Assembly: GCF_028683095.1 (NCBI RefSeq)
Contig: NZ_JAJUBC010000014.1
Span: 91,910-155,909 of the forward strand
DNA length: 64,000 bases
Direction: 5' to 3'
DNA from: Enterovibrio gelatinilyticus
GTDB lineage: Bacteria > Pseudomonadota > Gammaproteobacteria > Enterobacterales > Vibrionaceae
Made by a program: the position numbers and the translations under genes. The notes under the pieces are model-generated. The model was given only the letters and a program-made list of their open reading frames with translations. It had not been told where the DNA came from and ran no database searches. Positions 24,347 to 32,581 of the stretch are shown here, in pieces; the first letter of the stretch is position 1; every line of letters begins with the position of its first letter.

Positions 24347-25048
24347 ATGAAAATCGGTATTATCGGTGCGATGGAGCAGGAAGTTGCCCTGCTCAAAAAC
24401 AAGATCAATAACTGCCAATTACAAGAAATTGCAGGCAGCAAATTCTACACGGGCGACATGAACGGTGTTGACGTTGTCCTTCTTCAATCAGGCATTGGTA
24501 AAGTGGCTGCAGCACTGAGCACATCTATCTTGCTTGATCGCTTTAAGGTCACTGAAGTCATCAATACTGGCTCTGCGGGCGGTTTTGACCCTTCGCTAAA
24601 CCTTGGTGATGTGATCATTTCTACTGATGTGGCATACCACGATGCTGACGTAACGGCATTTGGTTACGCCATGGGCCAGATGGCAGGCCAGCCTGCAACT
24701 TTTACATCAAATGAAAAACTGATGGATGTTGCAGAGCAAGCGCTAGCAGCGATGGATCCTGCACCTCATGCAGTTCGCGGTCTGATTTGTACCGGTGACG
24801 CATTTGTTTGTACAGCAGAGCGCCAAAACTACATCCGTGAACATTTCCCGAACGTGATTGCAGTAGAAATGGAAGCGGCTGCGATTGCTCAAGCATGCCA
24901 TCAATTCAATGTGCCATTCGTTGTTGTTCGCGCCATCTCTGATGTTGCAGACAAAGAATCACCGATGACGTTTGACGAGTTCCTTCCACTGGCAGCAAAA
25001 AGCTCTAGCGCCATGGTTGAGAAAATGGTCGAACTGCTGAAAGCATAA
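24347..25048 (+). CDS. mtnN: 5'-methylthioadenosine / S-adenosylhomocysteine nucleosidase
   Basis: 233 residues from ATG 24347 ([13 protein letters not shown]), in line with E. coli MtnN; a 4-residue upstream extension is not conserved. The enzyme cleaves adenine from MTA, SAH and 5'-deoxyadenosine, recycling methyl-donor by-products and starting AI-2 precursor formation. Catalytic Glu12, the [10 protein letters not shown] segment, [20 protein letters not shown] substrate loop and catalytic Asp in AISDVAD are all present. The stop codon overlaps the next start by one base, so it is coupled to the cbiB-like gene and btuF, an order also seen partly in E. coli (mtn-btuF-yadS). Confidence 0.96.
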   Translation: MKIGIIGAMEQEVALLKNKINNCQLQEIAGSKFYTGDMNGVDVVLLQSGIGKVAAALSTSILLDRFKVTEVINTGSAGGFDPSLNLGDVIISTDVAYHDADVTAFGYAMGQMAGQPATFTSNEKLMDVAEQALAAMDPAPHAVRGLICTGDAFVCTAERQNYIREHFPNVIAVEMEAAAIAQACHQFNVPFVVVRAISDVADKESPMTFDEFLPLAAKSSSAMVEKMVELLKA

Positions 25049-26013
25049 TGAACGAGCTCCTCACACCACTAGACGCATTGCTAGGCTATTCTACCTTGCT
25101 CGCGATGTGGGGGGCTTTGCTATTGCACTGGTTCTTCCCCATTCCAAGCGAGCTCAATCCGCTCTCCTTATGGCGTCAAGTCGCTTACGCCATCGCAGAA
25201 AAAGTCAATCATGTGGAAGATGCACCTTCCCAGCAACGTTTAGCAGGAGGCCTCGCACTGAGCGTTATGTGGCTAACTTTAGCCGTATTGCTTATCGCTC
25301 TCAGCCAAATAGTTTGGGTTCCCTGGCTATTTGATCTTCTACTGCTTTGGTTCTCATTAAGCTGGAAACCGCTAACGCAAAGCATGCTGGCTCTAGAAGC
25401 TTTCTTACTGCGTGAAGACAAACCTGCAGCGCGAACTCTTTTGGCACAATCACTCAATCGCGATACTTACTCCCTCTCGCCTGTTGGCATAGCGAAAGCG
25501 GGATGCGAAACACTCTTAATAGGGTATGCCCGCGGTCTGATAAGCATTCTTTTCTGGTACGCAATTGGTGGTGGCATCGCAGCCTTCCTCTACACCCTTA
25601 TTGTTCAGCTGTCGCGCTGCTGGCCAACACGGCGTGAAGAGTTCGTAGAATTTGGCCGCCCCACATCTGTTCTATTGAGCATTGTTGACGCCCTACCCTC
25701 GCAATTGTTTGCCCTACTTATCGCAACTGGACACCGCTTTGAACCAGCCCTTAGTGCCATCAGGGAACAAGGCCGTGAGTGGTCTTTCAACGGCGCAGGG
25801 TGGATACTCGCTGCGTCAGGCGCTAAATTTCAACTCGCTTTGGGTGGCCCGGCCCTCTACGATGATAGAAAAATCTCCCGTCCACGTATTGGCGGTGAAA
25901 TTTCGCCATCACCCTTGCACCTAGCTCTACTCAATCAACAATTGCGGCAAAAAGCCTTACTTTGGATCCTGCTCCAAAGCTTCTTAATGTGGTTTGCACA
26001 CGGATTACTATGA
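25048..26013 (+). CDS. CbiB/CobD-related membrane protein (divergent cobalamin-salvage protein)
   Basis: 321 residues, integral membrane, with hydrophobic segments near 15-30, 70-110, 155-190 and 300-320. Relation to adenosylcobinamide-phosphate synthase CbiB is seen in RTLLAQSLNRDTYSLSPVGIAKAG, split here as RTLLAQSLNRDTYSL and SPVGIAKAG, then ISILFWYAIGGGIAAFLY and the FGRPTSVLLSIVDALPSQLFALL region (FGRPTSVLLSIVDALP, SQLFALL). Several positions I remember as near-invariant in CbiB, such as the ENTSDG-like and NTLDSMVGY-like segments, read GYARG and VQLSRCW here, so activity is uncertain. Starts on the last base of the mtnN stop and overlaps btuF (ATGA). Context with btuF points to corrinoid salvage. 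Confidence 0.75.
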   Translation: MNELLTPLDALLGYSTLLAMWGALLLHWFFPIPSELNPLSLWRQVAYAIAEKVNHVEDAPSQQRLAGGLALSVMWLTLAVLLIALSQIVWVPWLFDLLLLWFSLSWKPLTQSMLALEAFLLREDKPAARTLLAQSLNRDTYSLSPVGIAKAGCETLLIGYARGLISILFWYAIGGGIAAFLYTLIVQLSRCWPTRREEFVEFGRPTSVLLSIVDALPSQLFALLIATGHRFEPALSAIREQGREWSFNGAGWILAASGAKFQLALGGPALYDDRKISRPRIGGEISPSPLHLALLNQQLRQKALLWILLQSFLMWFAHGLL

Positions 26014-26834
26014 AGTATCTATACCTACTTGTTTTTGTCTGCCTACCAAGCATGGTGCTTGCGGAGCCTCTTCGTGTTATCAGCCTATCGCCTCATACCA
26101 CAGAGCTAGCCTTTGAAGCTGGCCTTGGTGACAACCTTATCGCCGTCAGCGCGCACAGTGACTACCCGCCAGAAGCGTTAGCACTAGAACAAGTCGCGAA
26201 CTTTAGAGGCATTAACATCGAACGTGTTGTCACGCTAAAGCCCGATCTCGTGCTTGCATGGAAAGGCGGCAACCCCGATCGCGAACTGGCAAAGCTTGAG
26301 CGTTTAGGCATAGAGATATTTTATTCCAACCCACACTCGCTCTATGACGCTGCTGATAACATCGAAAAGCTCGGCCAATGGTCAGCCGACCCCGCCAAAG
26401 CCAAAGCACGCGCCGATGCAGTTCGTCAGGAGTTAGCCGCCATTGAAACGGCGCAAGATGGCAAAAACAGAATCCCTTATTTCTATCAGTTGAGTGAATC
26501 ACCACTGATGACAAATAACGGCGAACATTGGCCTCAACCGCTATTTTCATTGTGTGGGGGAGAAAATATTTTTTCTAATAGTGTCGCGCCCTATCCACAA
26601 GTGAGCATGGAGCAAGTGATCGTAAGAGCGCCTCAGGCTATCTTCTATCCTTCAACAAAAGCGACACCATCCAAGGAATGGGCTAAGTGGGCTGAGTTTA
26701 TTCCTGCGATTAAAAACAAAGATATTTTTGCGATAAGTGGCGATTGGCTAAATCGGCCAACACCCCGCGCTTTGAAAGCTGTAAAACAGATTTGCACTGC
26801 CTTTGATAAAGTAAGAAGCGATCTCGATCACTAA
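26010..26834 (+). CDS. btuF: Periplasmic vitamin B12-binding protein
   Basis: 274 residues from the ATG that overlaps the preceding stop (ATGA). A signal peptide (MKYLYLLVFVCLPSMVLA, cleavage near residue 18) precedes a helical-backbone metal-receptor/TroA-type fold: EPLRVISLSPHTTELAFEAG, VAVSAHSDYPPEA-like LIAVSAHSDYPPEAL, NIERVVTLKPDLVLAWKGG, and the second lobe SLCGGENIFSN / VIVRAPQAIFYPS. It captures cobalamin or cobinamide from BtuB and hands it to BtuCD, which is not in this window. Similar to E. coli BtuF in length and motif order. Confidence 0.9.
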   Translation: MKYLYLLVFVCLPSMVLAEPLRVISLSPHTTELAFEAGLGDNLIAVSAHSDYPPEALALEQVANFRGINIERVVTLKPDLVLAWKGGNPDRELAKLERLGIEIFYSNPHSLYDAADNIEKLGQWSADPAKAKARADAVRQELAAIETAQDGKNRIPYFYQLSESPLMTNNGEHWPQPLFSLCGGENIFSNSVAPYPQVSMEQVIVRAPQAIFYPSTKATPSKEWAKWAEFIPAIKNKDIFAISGDWLNRPTPRALKAVKQICTAFDKVRSDLDH

Positions 26835-26984
26835 TTCAAAGATGGCTGCCAAGCCCTATAAACATCGGATTGCTCGATAACGGATTTCACGTACAATCGC
26901 GCACGCTTTGTTGGCTAGACGCCATAAATAACAGGCAAATCGCGCAATGCGATGTGCCTCTTTTTGGGAATGGAACTGCGTACC

Positions 26985-27596
26985 ATGCTTTTATATATCT
27001 TGGACATGTTTGGAACCGCAGTGTTTGCGATTTCTGGCGTACTATTGGCAGGCAAGCTTCGAATGGACCCCTTTGGCGTGGTGGTACTCGCCATGGTGAC
27101 AGCCATTGGTGGTGGCACCATTCGAGACATGGCATTAGGCGCAACACCCGTGTTTTGGGTCAATAGCCCCGAATATCTTTGGATCATCCTAGTCACCTGT
27201 ATTTTGTCGTTATTGTTGATCCGTCATCCTCGTCGTCTTCCTTGGTATTTTTTACCCGTCGCCGATGCCATTGGTCTTGCGGTTTTTGTCGCGATTGGTG
27301 TCGATAAAGCATTAAGTTACGGTGCATCTCCTTTAGTCGCCGTGATCATGGGCGTGATCACAGGTTGTGGTGGCGGCATTATCCGCGACGTATTAGCGAG
27401 AGAAGTCCCCATGGTGTTGCGAACTGAAGTCTACGCAACCGCATGTATTGCAGGCGGATTTATCCATACCGTCGCATTAGCCGCCAATGCCGATGTTGAG
27501 GTGGCCTCCATATCCGGCATGATGACCACGTTACTGATCCGCCTTGCCGCCATTCGCTGGCACCTATCACTGCCGACGTTCGCCATCAGCAAATAA
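26985..27596 (+). CDS. yadS: TRIC-type / UPF0126 membrane channel protein
   Basis: 203 residues from ATG 26985, chosen by alignment with E. coli YadS ([21 protein letters not shown]); an ATG at 26970 is also possible. Two repeated halves each carry a glycine-rich signature: [13 protein letters not shown] and [15 protein letters not shown], typical of prokaryotic trimeric intracellular cation channel homologues. About seven hydrophobic helices fill the protein. The family conducts monovalent cations; the physiological role in bacteria is not settled. The btuF-yadS adjacency is shared with E. coli. Confidence 0.88.
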   Translation: MLLYILDMFGTAVFAISGVLLAGKLRMDPFGVVVLAMVTAIGGGTIRDMALGATPVFWVNSPEYLWIILVTCILSLLLIRHPRRLPWYFLPVADAIGLAVFVAIGVDKALSYGASPLVAVIMGVITGCGGGIIRDVLAREVPMVLRTEVYATACIAGGFIHTVALAANADVEVASISGMMTTLLIRLAAIRWHLSLPTFAISK

Positions 27597-27624
27597 ATCC
27601 TCCGCTCTAAACACAAAGAAACGT

Positions 27625-27660
27625 TCAAAAAACGCACGTTAACCGACGTGCGTTTTTTTA
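27625..27660 (+). terminator. Terminator after yadS
   Basis: AACGCACGT (27631-27639) and ACGTGCGTT (27646-27654) form a 9-bp stem with A-run before and T-run after. It closes the mtnN-cbiB-btuF-yadS unit. Confidence 0.9.
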
Positions 27661-27671
27661 CATCACTCGCA

Positions 27672-27739
27672 ATTAAGTAAGGTTAAAACTTTACTTAATT
27701 CTCTTGCTGGCTATTATATAAACAAATAACTTTACTTAA
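27672..27739. promoter_or_regulatory. Operator-like repeats and promoter of the VOC-questin oxidase-flavoprotein operon
   Basis: A 28-bp near-perfect palindrome spans 27672-27699: ATTAAGTAAGGTTA then AAACTTTACTTAAT, with two mismatched positions. A further half-site AACTTTACTTAA sits at 27728-27739, exactly 41 bases after its copy at 27687. Between them TATTAT (27712-27717) is a good -10, with TTTACT (27690-27695) as -35 at 16 bases. The palindrome therefore overlaps the -35 and the third half-site covers the transcription start, the layout of a repressor operator (MarR, HxlR or TetR size). No regulator gene is adjacent. Confidence 0.6.
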
Positions 27740-27763
27740 ACAAAGAAGCAGCAGGAGAAAATC

Positions 27764-28180
27764 ATGAGTAGCTATGTCGAACATGCCAACATCACGGTCA
27801 ATGATATCAGTCGCACCATCGCCTTCTTACAAACAGCAATGCCGGATTTTTCTGTACGTGGCGAAGGAAAAGACGAGGATAGAGCTTGGTGTCATATTGG
27901 AACAGACATCTCCTATATTGCACTTCAGCAAGAGGGGATTGATAAGCCAATTGAACGCATTCCGAATTATCATTTGGGCGTTAATCACATCGGTTTTGTC
28001 GTTGAAGATGCGACACGAGTAGCCGAGAACCTGAAAACCGCAGGCTTTGAACAGGTCTCTTTCGATAAAAGCCACCCTAGTCGAAAACGCGCTTATTTCT
28101 ACGATAACGATGGTATTGAATGGGAATTCATTGAATACCTCACCGAAGATTTTGGAAGCAGAAACGACTACGTCTTGTAA
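27764..28180 (+). CDS. VOC (glyoxalase/dioxygenase-fold) protein
   Basis: 138 residues, one vicinal-oxygen-chelate domain with two beta-alpha-beta-beta-beta modules. Likely metal ligands are His7 (VEHANITVND), His75 (GVNHIGFVV) and Glu121 (DGIEWEFIEY), so it can bind a divalent metal. Members isomerise glyoxals, open aromatic rings or bind drugs; the substrate cannot be read from sequence. GCAGGAGAAAATC gives a strong ribosome site. It is first in a three-gene operon with a questin-oxidase-like protein and a flavoprotein, suggesting action on a quinone or phenolic compound. Confidence 0.8.
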   Translation: MSSYVEHANITVNDISRTIAFLQTAMPDFSVRGEGKDEDRAWCHIGTDISYIALQQEGIDKPIERIPNYHLGVNHIGFVVEDATRVAENLKTAGFEQVSFDKSHPSRKRAYFYDNDGIEWEFIEYLTEDFGSRNDYVL

Positions 28181-28204
28181 CGACAAATGCAAAGGAATGC
28201 CGCC

Positions 28205-29191
28205 ATGTACCAATCATTCACATCAATAGGCTTTGAGCTGATAAAGCGAAGTCATCGCTTCGGGCCTACTTTTGGCGCGCGTCTATCTAACCATCTACCG
28301 ATGGCTCTGTCGGCAATGCAAAGACTGGGCGCGTCCACGGATCAATTAAACGCAGAATATCTGCGGGCATCCGGTCACTTGTCTCCTCTCGGAGACGCAT
28401 TGGGAATCGAGCATCCCATGCTAGGGGAAAAAGCACACAATGCTGATTTCGTAGAATATTATCGCACTATGCTAAGTGAGATCGGTACGGAGCAAACCCT
28501 AAAGACAGTACTCCCCACTTTGCTGCCAGGAGTTTCTGCAGGCGCCTTTCATGGTGTCATCCGCCTCGCCTATGCCGTTGAGCTAGGAGATATTGACGAA
28601 ACTAGTCACGCGCTTGCCTACTGGTCTTCAGGCTACACGCCGTTAGGCGACCTTTCGTTTCAACAAAATCTCAGCACGGAAGAGGATTTAAACCAAGCGC
28701 TTTCGATATTTCATGATCAAACTTACCGCGAAGGGATCATCATCGATCATGTCGAAGAACTGATCACTTTACCGACCTATTCGACCATTGCGAGCCAGCC
28801 CGATTCGCTGTCACTAAATGAGGTTGCACGTATCGTGTTATCGCAATATTCCGCGAGCAACGATTTTACCTTGCTACACGGTGTCACGGGTTTCCAAGCG
28901 CTCGTCTCTCTTTTTCCTTTTATTGAAAATCACGATCTTGCGCTTCACTATTTCTGGCAAGCCTATGTCGCTGCATCATGTACTGCTGCGTACCGAAAAC
29001 CCTTTCAGCACCAAATTCAGGAACACGCACCCAGAGATATTCTTGATTGGTCATATTGGTTCGAACGCGCGTTAGAAACTGAAGATGACCACACCATCAA
29101 ACTCACTTACAGCTGCGCTCGCCTATATGATCATCTGCGCCTCCCTGAAGCCATATCCGCCATAAAATACAGACTGGAGACCTCATCATGA
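28205..29191 (+). CDS. Questin oxidase-like protein (DUF4243 family)
   Basis: 328 residues from ATG 28205, preceded by AAAGGA at 8 bases; an ATG at 28187 lies upstream of that site. Family features: HLPMALSAMQRLGAS near the N-terminus, LPTLLPGVSAGAFHGVIRLAYAVE in the middle (LPTLLPGVSAGAFHG, VIRLAYAVELG), HALAYWSSGYTPLG, and a C-terminal HLYTYF-like region represented by YTLLHG-like FTLLHGVTGFQAL. Fungal questin oxidase (GedK type) opens an anthraquinone ring in a Baeyer-Villiger-like reaction without a recognisable flavin site. Whether the bacterial protein does the same is unknown. It overlaps the next start by 4 bases (ATGA), so it is translationally coupled to the flavoprotein. Confidence 0.75.
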   Translation: MYQSFTSIGFELIKRSHRFGPTFGARLSNHLPMALSAMQRLGASTDQLNAEYLRASGHLSPLGDALGIEHPMLGEKAHNADFVEYYRTMLSEIGTEQTLKTVLPTLLPGVSAGAFHGVIRLAYAVELGDIDETSHALAYWSSGYTPLGDLSFQQNLSTEEDLNQALSIFHDQTYREGIIIDHVEELITLPTYSTIASQPDSLSLNEVARIVLSQYSASNDFTLLHGVTGFQALVSLFPFIENHDLALHYFWQAYVAASCTAAYRKPFQHQIQEHAPRDILDWSYWFERALETEDDHTIKLTYSCARLYDHLRLPEAISAIKYRLETSS

Positions 29192-29745
29192 AAAACATTG
29201 CTATCGTCTATTTTTCCAAAACAGGAAGTACCGAGAACATGGCGCTGGCCATTGCTGAAGGAGCAAAACAACACGGCGCAAAAGTATTGACCCATGCGAT
29301 TGCCGGCACAGAGATCATTGAAGGGCGCTTTAAAAACGATGCCTTGTTTGAAAAACTCGAAAATATGGATGCCATTATCTTTGGATCACCAACCTATATG
29401 GGCGGCCCTGCGGCACAGTTTAAAGCCTTTGTCGATGCGAGTAGCGAGACATGGTCGAAGCAGTTGTGGCACAACAAACTAGCGGCAGGGTTTACGGTAG
29501 GCGGCAGCCCGTGCGGTGAAGTGCAAAGCACTATTGAGAACTTTTACATACTCGCCACGCAGCACAGTATGCTGTGGGTTGGCATTGATGCGCCAGAGGG
29601 CACCTCATCCAAAACGTTTAATCGCCTAAATTCATCGCTTGGTGTCATCGGCATGGTAGACGACGAAGGGCAGTTAGATGGTATCGATATAAAAACGGCG
29701 ATGCGTCTTGGTACTCGTGTGGCAGAACTGGTTCAGAGAACGTAA
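29188..29745 (+). CDS. Flavodoxin/WrbA-like NAD(P)H flavoprotein
   Basis: 185 residues with a flavodoxin fold. The FMN phosphate loop is VYFSKTGSTENMA (residues about 6-18), the isoalloxazine loops are FGSPTYMGGPAAQFKAFVD and FTVGGSPCGEVQST. The TYMGGP motif and a tetramer-type length point to WrbA-like or NADPH:quinone reductase members rather than electron-carrier flavodoxins. In this operon it could reduce quinones or supply electrons to the questin-oxidase-like partner. The start overlaps the previous gene by 4 bases. Confidence 0.82.
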   Translation: MKNIAIVYFSKTGSTENMALAIAEGAKQHGAKVLTHAIAGTEIIEGRFKNDALFEKLENMDAIIFGSPTYMGGPAAQFKAFVDASSETWSKQLWHNKLAAGFTVGGSPCGEVQSTIENFYILATQHSMLWVGIDAPEGTSSKTFNRLNSSLGVIGMVDDEGQLDGIDIKTAMRLGTRVAELVQRT

Positions 29746-29772
29746 AAAAAGGCGCTTTTCAGCGCCTTTTTA
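29744..29772. terminator. Bidirectional terminator between the flavoprotein gene and tyrS
   Basis: GGCGCT (29751-29756), loop TTTC, AGCGCC (29761-29766), with A-run before and T-run after, so it can serve both the plus-strand operon and the convergent tyrS. Confidence 0.85.
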
Positions 29773-29807
29773 TTTTGGATGACTCATCGGTAAAGTTCAG
29801 AGATAAA

Positions 29808-30995
29808 TTACGCTAACGTGATACGCGCGAATTTACGTTTACCCACTTGGTAAACCGCTGTGCCAGCCGCAGGGACCAGTTTAGTATCTTCGACCTTTTC
29901 GCCGTCAATCTTTACTGCACCTTGGCGTATCATACGCATAGCATCTGAGGTAGAACCTACCAAGTCAGCGTCTTTTAAAAGATTCGCAATGGCTACGCCT
30001 TGCTCAAAAGAAAATTCGTCCATTTCTTCTGGCATCGCACCTTTTTGGAAACGATTGATGAATTCAGCTTCAGCAGATTCTGCATCCGCTTCAGAGTGGA
30101 AACGAGCAATAATTTCTTTTGCTAGCAAGATCTTCACATCACGTGGGTTCTTGCCGCCGTCAATATCCGCTTTAAATTGTGCAATTTCTTCCAATGGACG
30201 GAATGACAGCAATTCGAAGTAGCTCCACATCAAATCATCAGAGATAGACATGATTTTGCCGAACATCTCATTTGGCACATCGCTGATACCAATGTAGTTG
30301 TGAGCAGACTTTGACATCTTCTTCACGCCGTCCAGACCCACTAGCAAAGGCATAGTGATCACAACTTGTTGAGACTGACCATTTTGCTTTTGTAGCTCAC
30401 GACCCATCAACAGGTTGAATTTCTGATCCGTACCACCCAGCTCAACATCCGCCTCAAGCGCTACAGAGTCATAACCTTGCAGAAGCGGGTAAATGAATTC
30501 ATGGATAGCGATAGGTTGGTTGTTGGTGTAACGCTTTTTAAAATCATCACGCTCAAGCATGCGCGCAACGGTCGAGCTTGCAGCCAAACGAATCATTCCG
30601 TCTGTACCCAGCTCACTCAACCAGCTTGAGTTAAACTCAATGCGAGTTTTAGCCGGATCCAAAATTTTGAAGATCTGCTCTTTGTACGTTTCAGCATTGC
30701 TAAGCACTTGCTCACGAGTCAGCGGCGGACGCGTTGCATTCTTGCCACTCGGATCACCCACCATCGCGGTATAATCACCGATCAAGAAGATAACTTCATG
30801 GCCCAGCTCTTGAAACGCACGCAATTTATTCATGATCACAGTGTGACCAAGGTGAATATCTGGTGCCGTTGGATCCGCACCCAACTTGATACGAAGAGGA
30901 CGGTTTTCTTTTAGTTTCGCAATCAGTTCCGCTTCAGGAATTAATTCCTCAACACCACGCTTAATTTCGGCTAGCGCGGCTTCAATGCTCGCCAT
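29808..30995 (-). CDS. tyrS: Tyrosyl-tRNA synthetase
   Basis: 395 residues. A class I synthetase charging tRNA-Tyr. The HIGH-type motif is H48-L-G-H51 ([13 protein letters not shown]), the second signature is KMSKS at 226-230, and [15 protein letters not shown] binds tyrosine and adenylate. The C-terminal part (about 335-395) is an S4 RNA-binding domain with [17 protein letters not shown]. The sequence is of the TyrZ-like length class common in gamma-proteobacteria, shorter than E. coli TyrS. Divergent from the M23 peptidase gene. Confidence 0.96.
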   Translation of the reverse strand: MASIEAALAEIKRGVEELIPEAELIAKLKENRPLRIKLGADPTAPDIHLGHTVIMNKLRAFQELGHEVIFLIGDYTAMVGDPSGKNATRPPLTREQVLSNAETYKEQIFKILDPAKTRIEFNSSWLSELGTDGMIRLAASSTVARMLERDDFKKRYTNNQPIAIHEFIYPLLQGYDSVALEADVELGGTDQKFNLLMGRELQKQNGQSQQVVITMPLLVGLDGVKKMSKSAHNYIGISDVPNEMFGKIMSISDDLMWSYFELLSFRPLEEIAQFKADIDGGKNPRDVKILLAKEIIARFHSEADAESAEAEFINRFQKGAMPEEMDEFSFEQGVAIANLLKDADLVGSTSDAMRMIRQGAVKIDGEKVEDTKLVPAAGTAVYQVGKRKFARITLA

Positions 30996-31184
30996 ATTTT
31001 ATCGCTCCCACAGAATCGGCATTTTTTCGTCAGCCGACATACTACTTGAATAGCGATGGTTTTTGAAACCAGTTAAACTTAAAGCACGCTAAAACGGATT
31101 CACTGGCCATTCTGTATTCACAAAGGGATTTGGCATAAACATGGTGCATTCGAATAAATCCCTTTTTCTTATGATTGTTTCTTA

Positions 31185-32507
31185 ATGCCTGTTAATAAAA
31201 TTGCTGCGTTACCAAAGTTTCATCAATTGTTGATCATGGCTCTCAGTGCCTTCATTGTGCTACTGGTTGCGATTCCTTCAGAATCACCGGCTCAACATCC
31301 CGATGCCAAGTTTGAGGTGGGTAAACTCTATCCTATCCCTCTTGAAACCTCCTCTTTATTACCCCCTGAAGGTGAACCGCAACCGAACCTGTCATTTGTT
31401 CCACTCGAATGGCACAAATTCAGCGTTCAGGCTGGTGATAGCCTTGCAGGAATTTTTGACCGTGTGGGTATCAGCCCAACCACACTTTACCGACTCATAA
31501 ACAGCGACAAAGGCACCAAGTCCCTCGCCTCACTCAAAGTGGGTGATGAGATTCGCTTGGGCTTTGATGAGAATGGCCTGTTTACACAGTTGGTTCAGCC
31601 TAAAAATGCAAATGAAACGCTTATCGTTAATCGCATCGGAAATGATTTCGTTTCCAAGGTAGAAGCGAAGCAAATCGACACACAAATCAATTATGCATCG
31701 GCAACCATCACATCCAGTTTCTGGAATGCGGGTGTAAGCGGCGGACTCACTCCCAATCAAATCATGGAACTTGCTGGTCTTTTTGGCTGGGATATCGACT
31801 TCGCGTTAGATATTCGCCAAGGCGATCACTTCTCTGTGTTGTATGAAGAACAGCTTGTCGAAGGTGAGATGATAGGCCGTGGCGACATTCTTGCGGCAAC
31901 CTTTACCAACCGCGGCGAAACATTCACAGCCATTCGCTCGAAGACTGGGAAGTACTACGACGAAAAAGGACGCGCAATGAAAAAAGCATTCTTGCGCTCG
32001 CCAGTAAACTTCCGCTACGTCAGCTCTAATTTCAATCCGCGTCGTCTGCACCCCGTAACAGGAAAAGTAAAATCTCATCGAGGGACCGACTACGTTGCCC
32101 CCGTGGGTACGCCAATATGGGCCGCTGGTGATGGCATCGTCATGAAGTCGGCATACAACCAGTTCAATGGTAACTATGTCTTCATCAAGCACAGCTCTAC
32201 TTACATCACCAAGTATCTGCACCTCACAAAGCGCAGGGTCAAAACAGGGCAACGCGTCAAACAAGGGCAAACCATAGGTACATTGGGCGGAACTGGTCGA
32301 GTTACGGGCCCGCACCTGCACTATGAATTTTTGGTACATGGCGTACACAAAAACCCACGTACTGTAAAACTGCCACAAGCGAAATCACTCTCAGGTAAAG
32401 CAAAGACTGAGTTTATTTCTCTGGCTCAGCAACGATTAGCTCAACTCAACAAGTTCAGCCAACTGCTAGCATCAATAGGTACCCTGGAGCGCAATAACGC
32501 CTCTTAA
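31185..32507 (+). CDS. LysM / M23 murein DD-endopeptidase, MepM-like
   Basis: 440 residues. One N-terminal membrane helix (about 13-32) anchors the protein to the inner membrane facing the periplasm. A LysM/OapA-like domain follows (about 75-128, HKFSVQAGDSLAGIFDRVG), then a Csd3-type regulatory domain (about 145-270), then the M23 LytM zinc peptidase (about 285-395). Zinc and catalytic residues are His298 and Asp302 (SHRGTDYVAP) and His377-Leu-His379 (GPHLHYEF), so it should be active. It cuts peptide cross-links so that new peptidoglycan can be inserted. Similar in build to E. coli MepM. Confidence 0.9.
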   Translation: MPVNKIAALPKFHQLLIMALSAFIVLLVAIPSESPAQHPDAKFEVGKLYPIPLETSSLLPPEGEPQPNLSFVPLEWHKFSVQAGDSLAGIFDRVGISPTTLYRLINSDKGTKSLASLKVGDEIRLGFDENGLFTQLVQPKNANETLIVNRIGNDFVSKVEAKQIDTQINYASATITSSFWNAGVSGGLTPNQIMELAGLFGWDIDFALDIRQGDHFSVLYEEQLVEGEMIGRGDILAATFTNRGETFTAIRSKTGKYYDEKGRAMKKAFLRSPVNFRYVSSNFNPRRLHPVTGKVKSHRGTDYVAPVGTPIWAAGDGIVMKSAYNQFNGNYVFIKHSSTYITKYLHLTKRRVKTGQRVKQGQTIGTLGGTGRVTGPHLHYEFLVHGVHKNPRTVKLPQAKSLSGKAKTEFISLAQQRLAQLNKFSQLLASIGTLERNNAS

Positions 32508-32534
32508 TGGTTCACTACCACAGTCTGTGAGACA

Positions 32535-32568
32535 TAAAAAAGCAGCGCCTTGGCGCTGCTTTTTCTTT
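32535..32568. terminator. Terminator between the M23 peptidase and RND genes
   Basis: AGCAGCGCC (32541-32549), TT, GGCGCTGCT (32552-32560), flanked by A- and T-runs, so it can stop transcription from both converging genes. Confidence 0.92.
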
Positions 32569-32581
32569 GCGAGATCAAACA

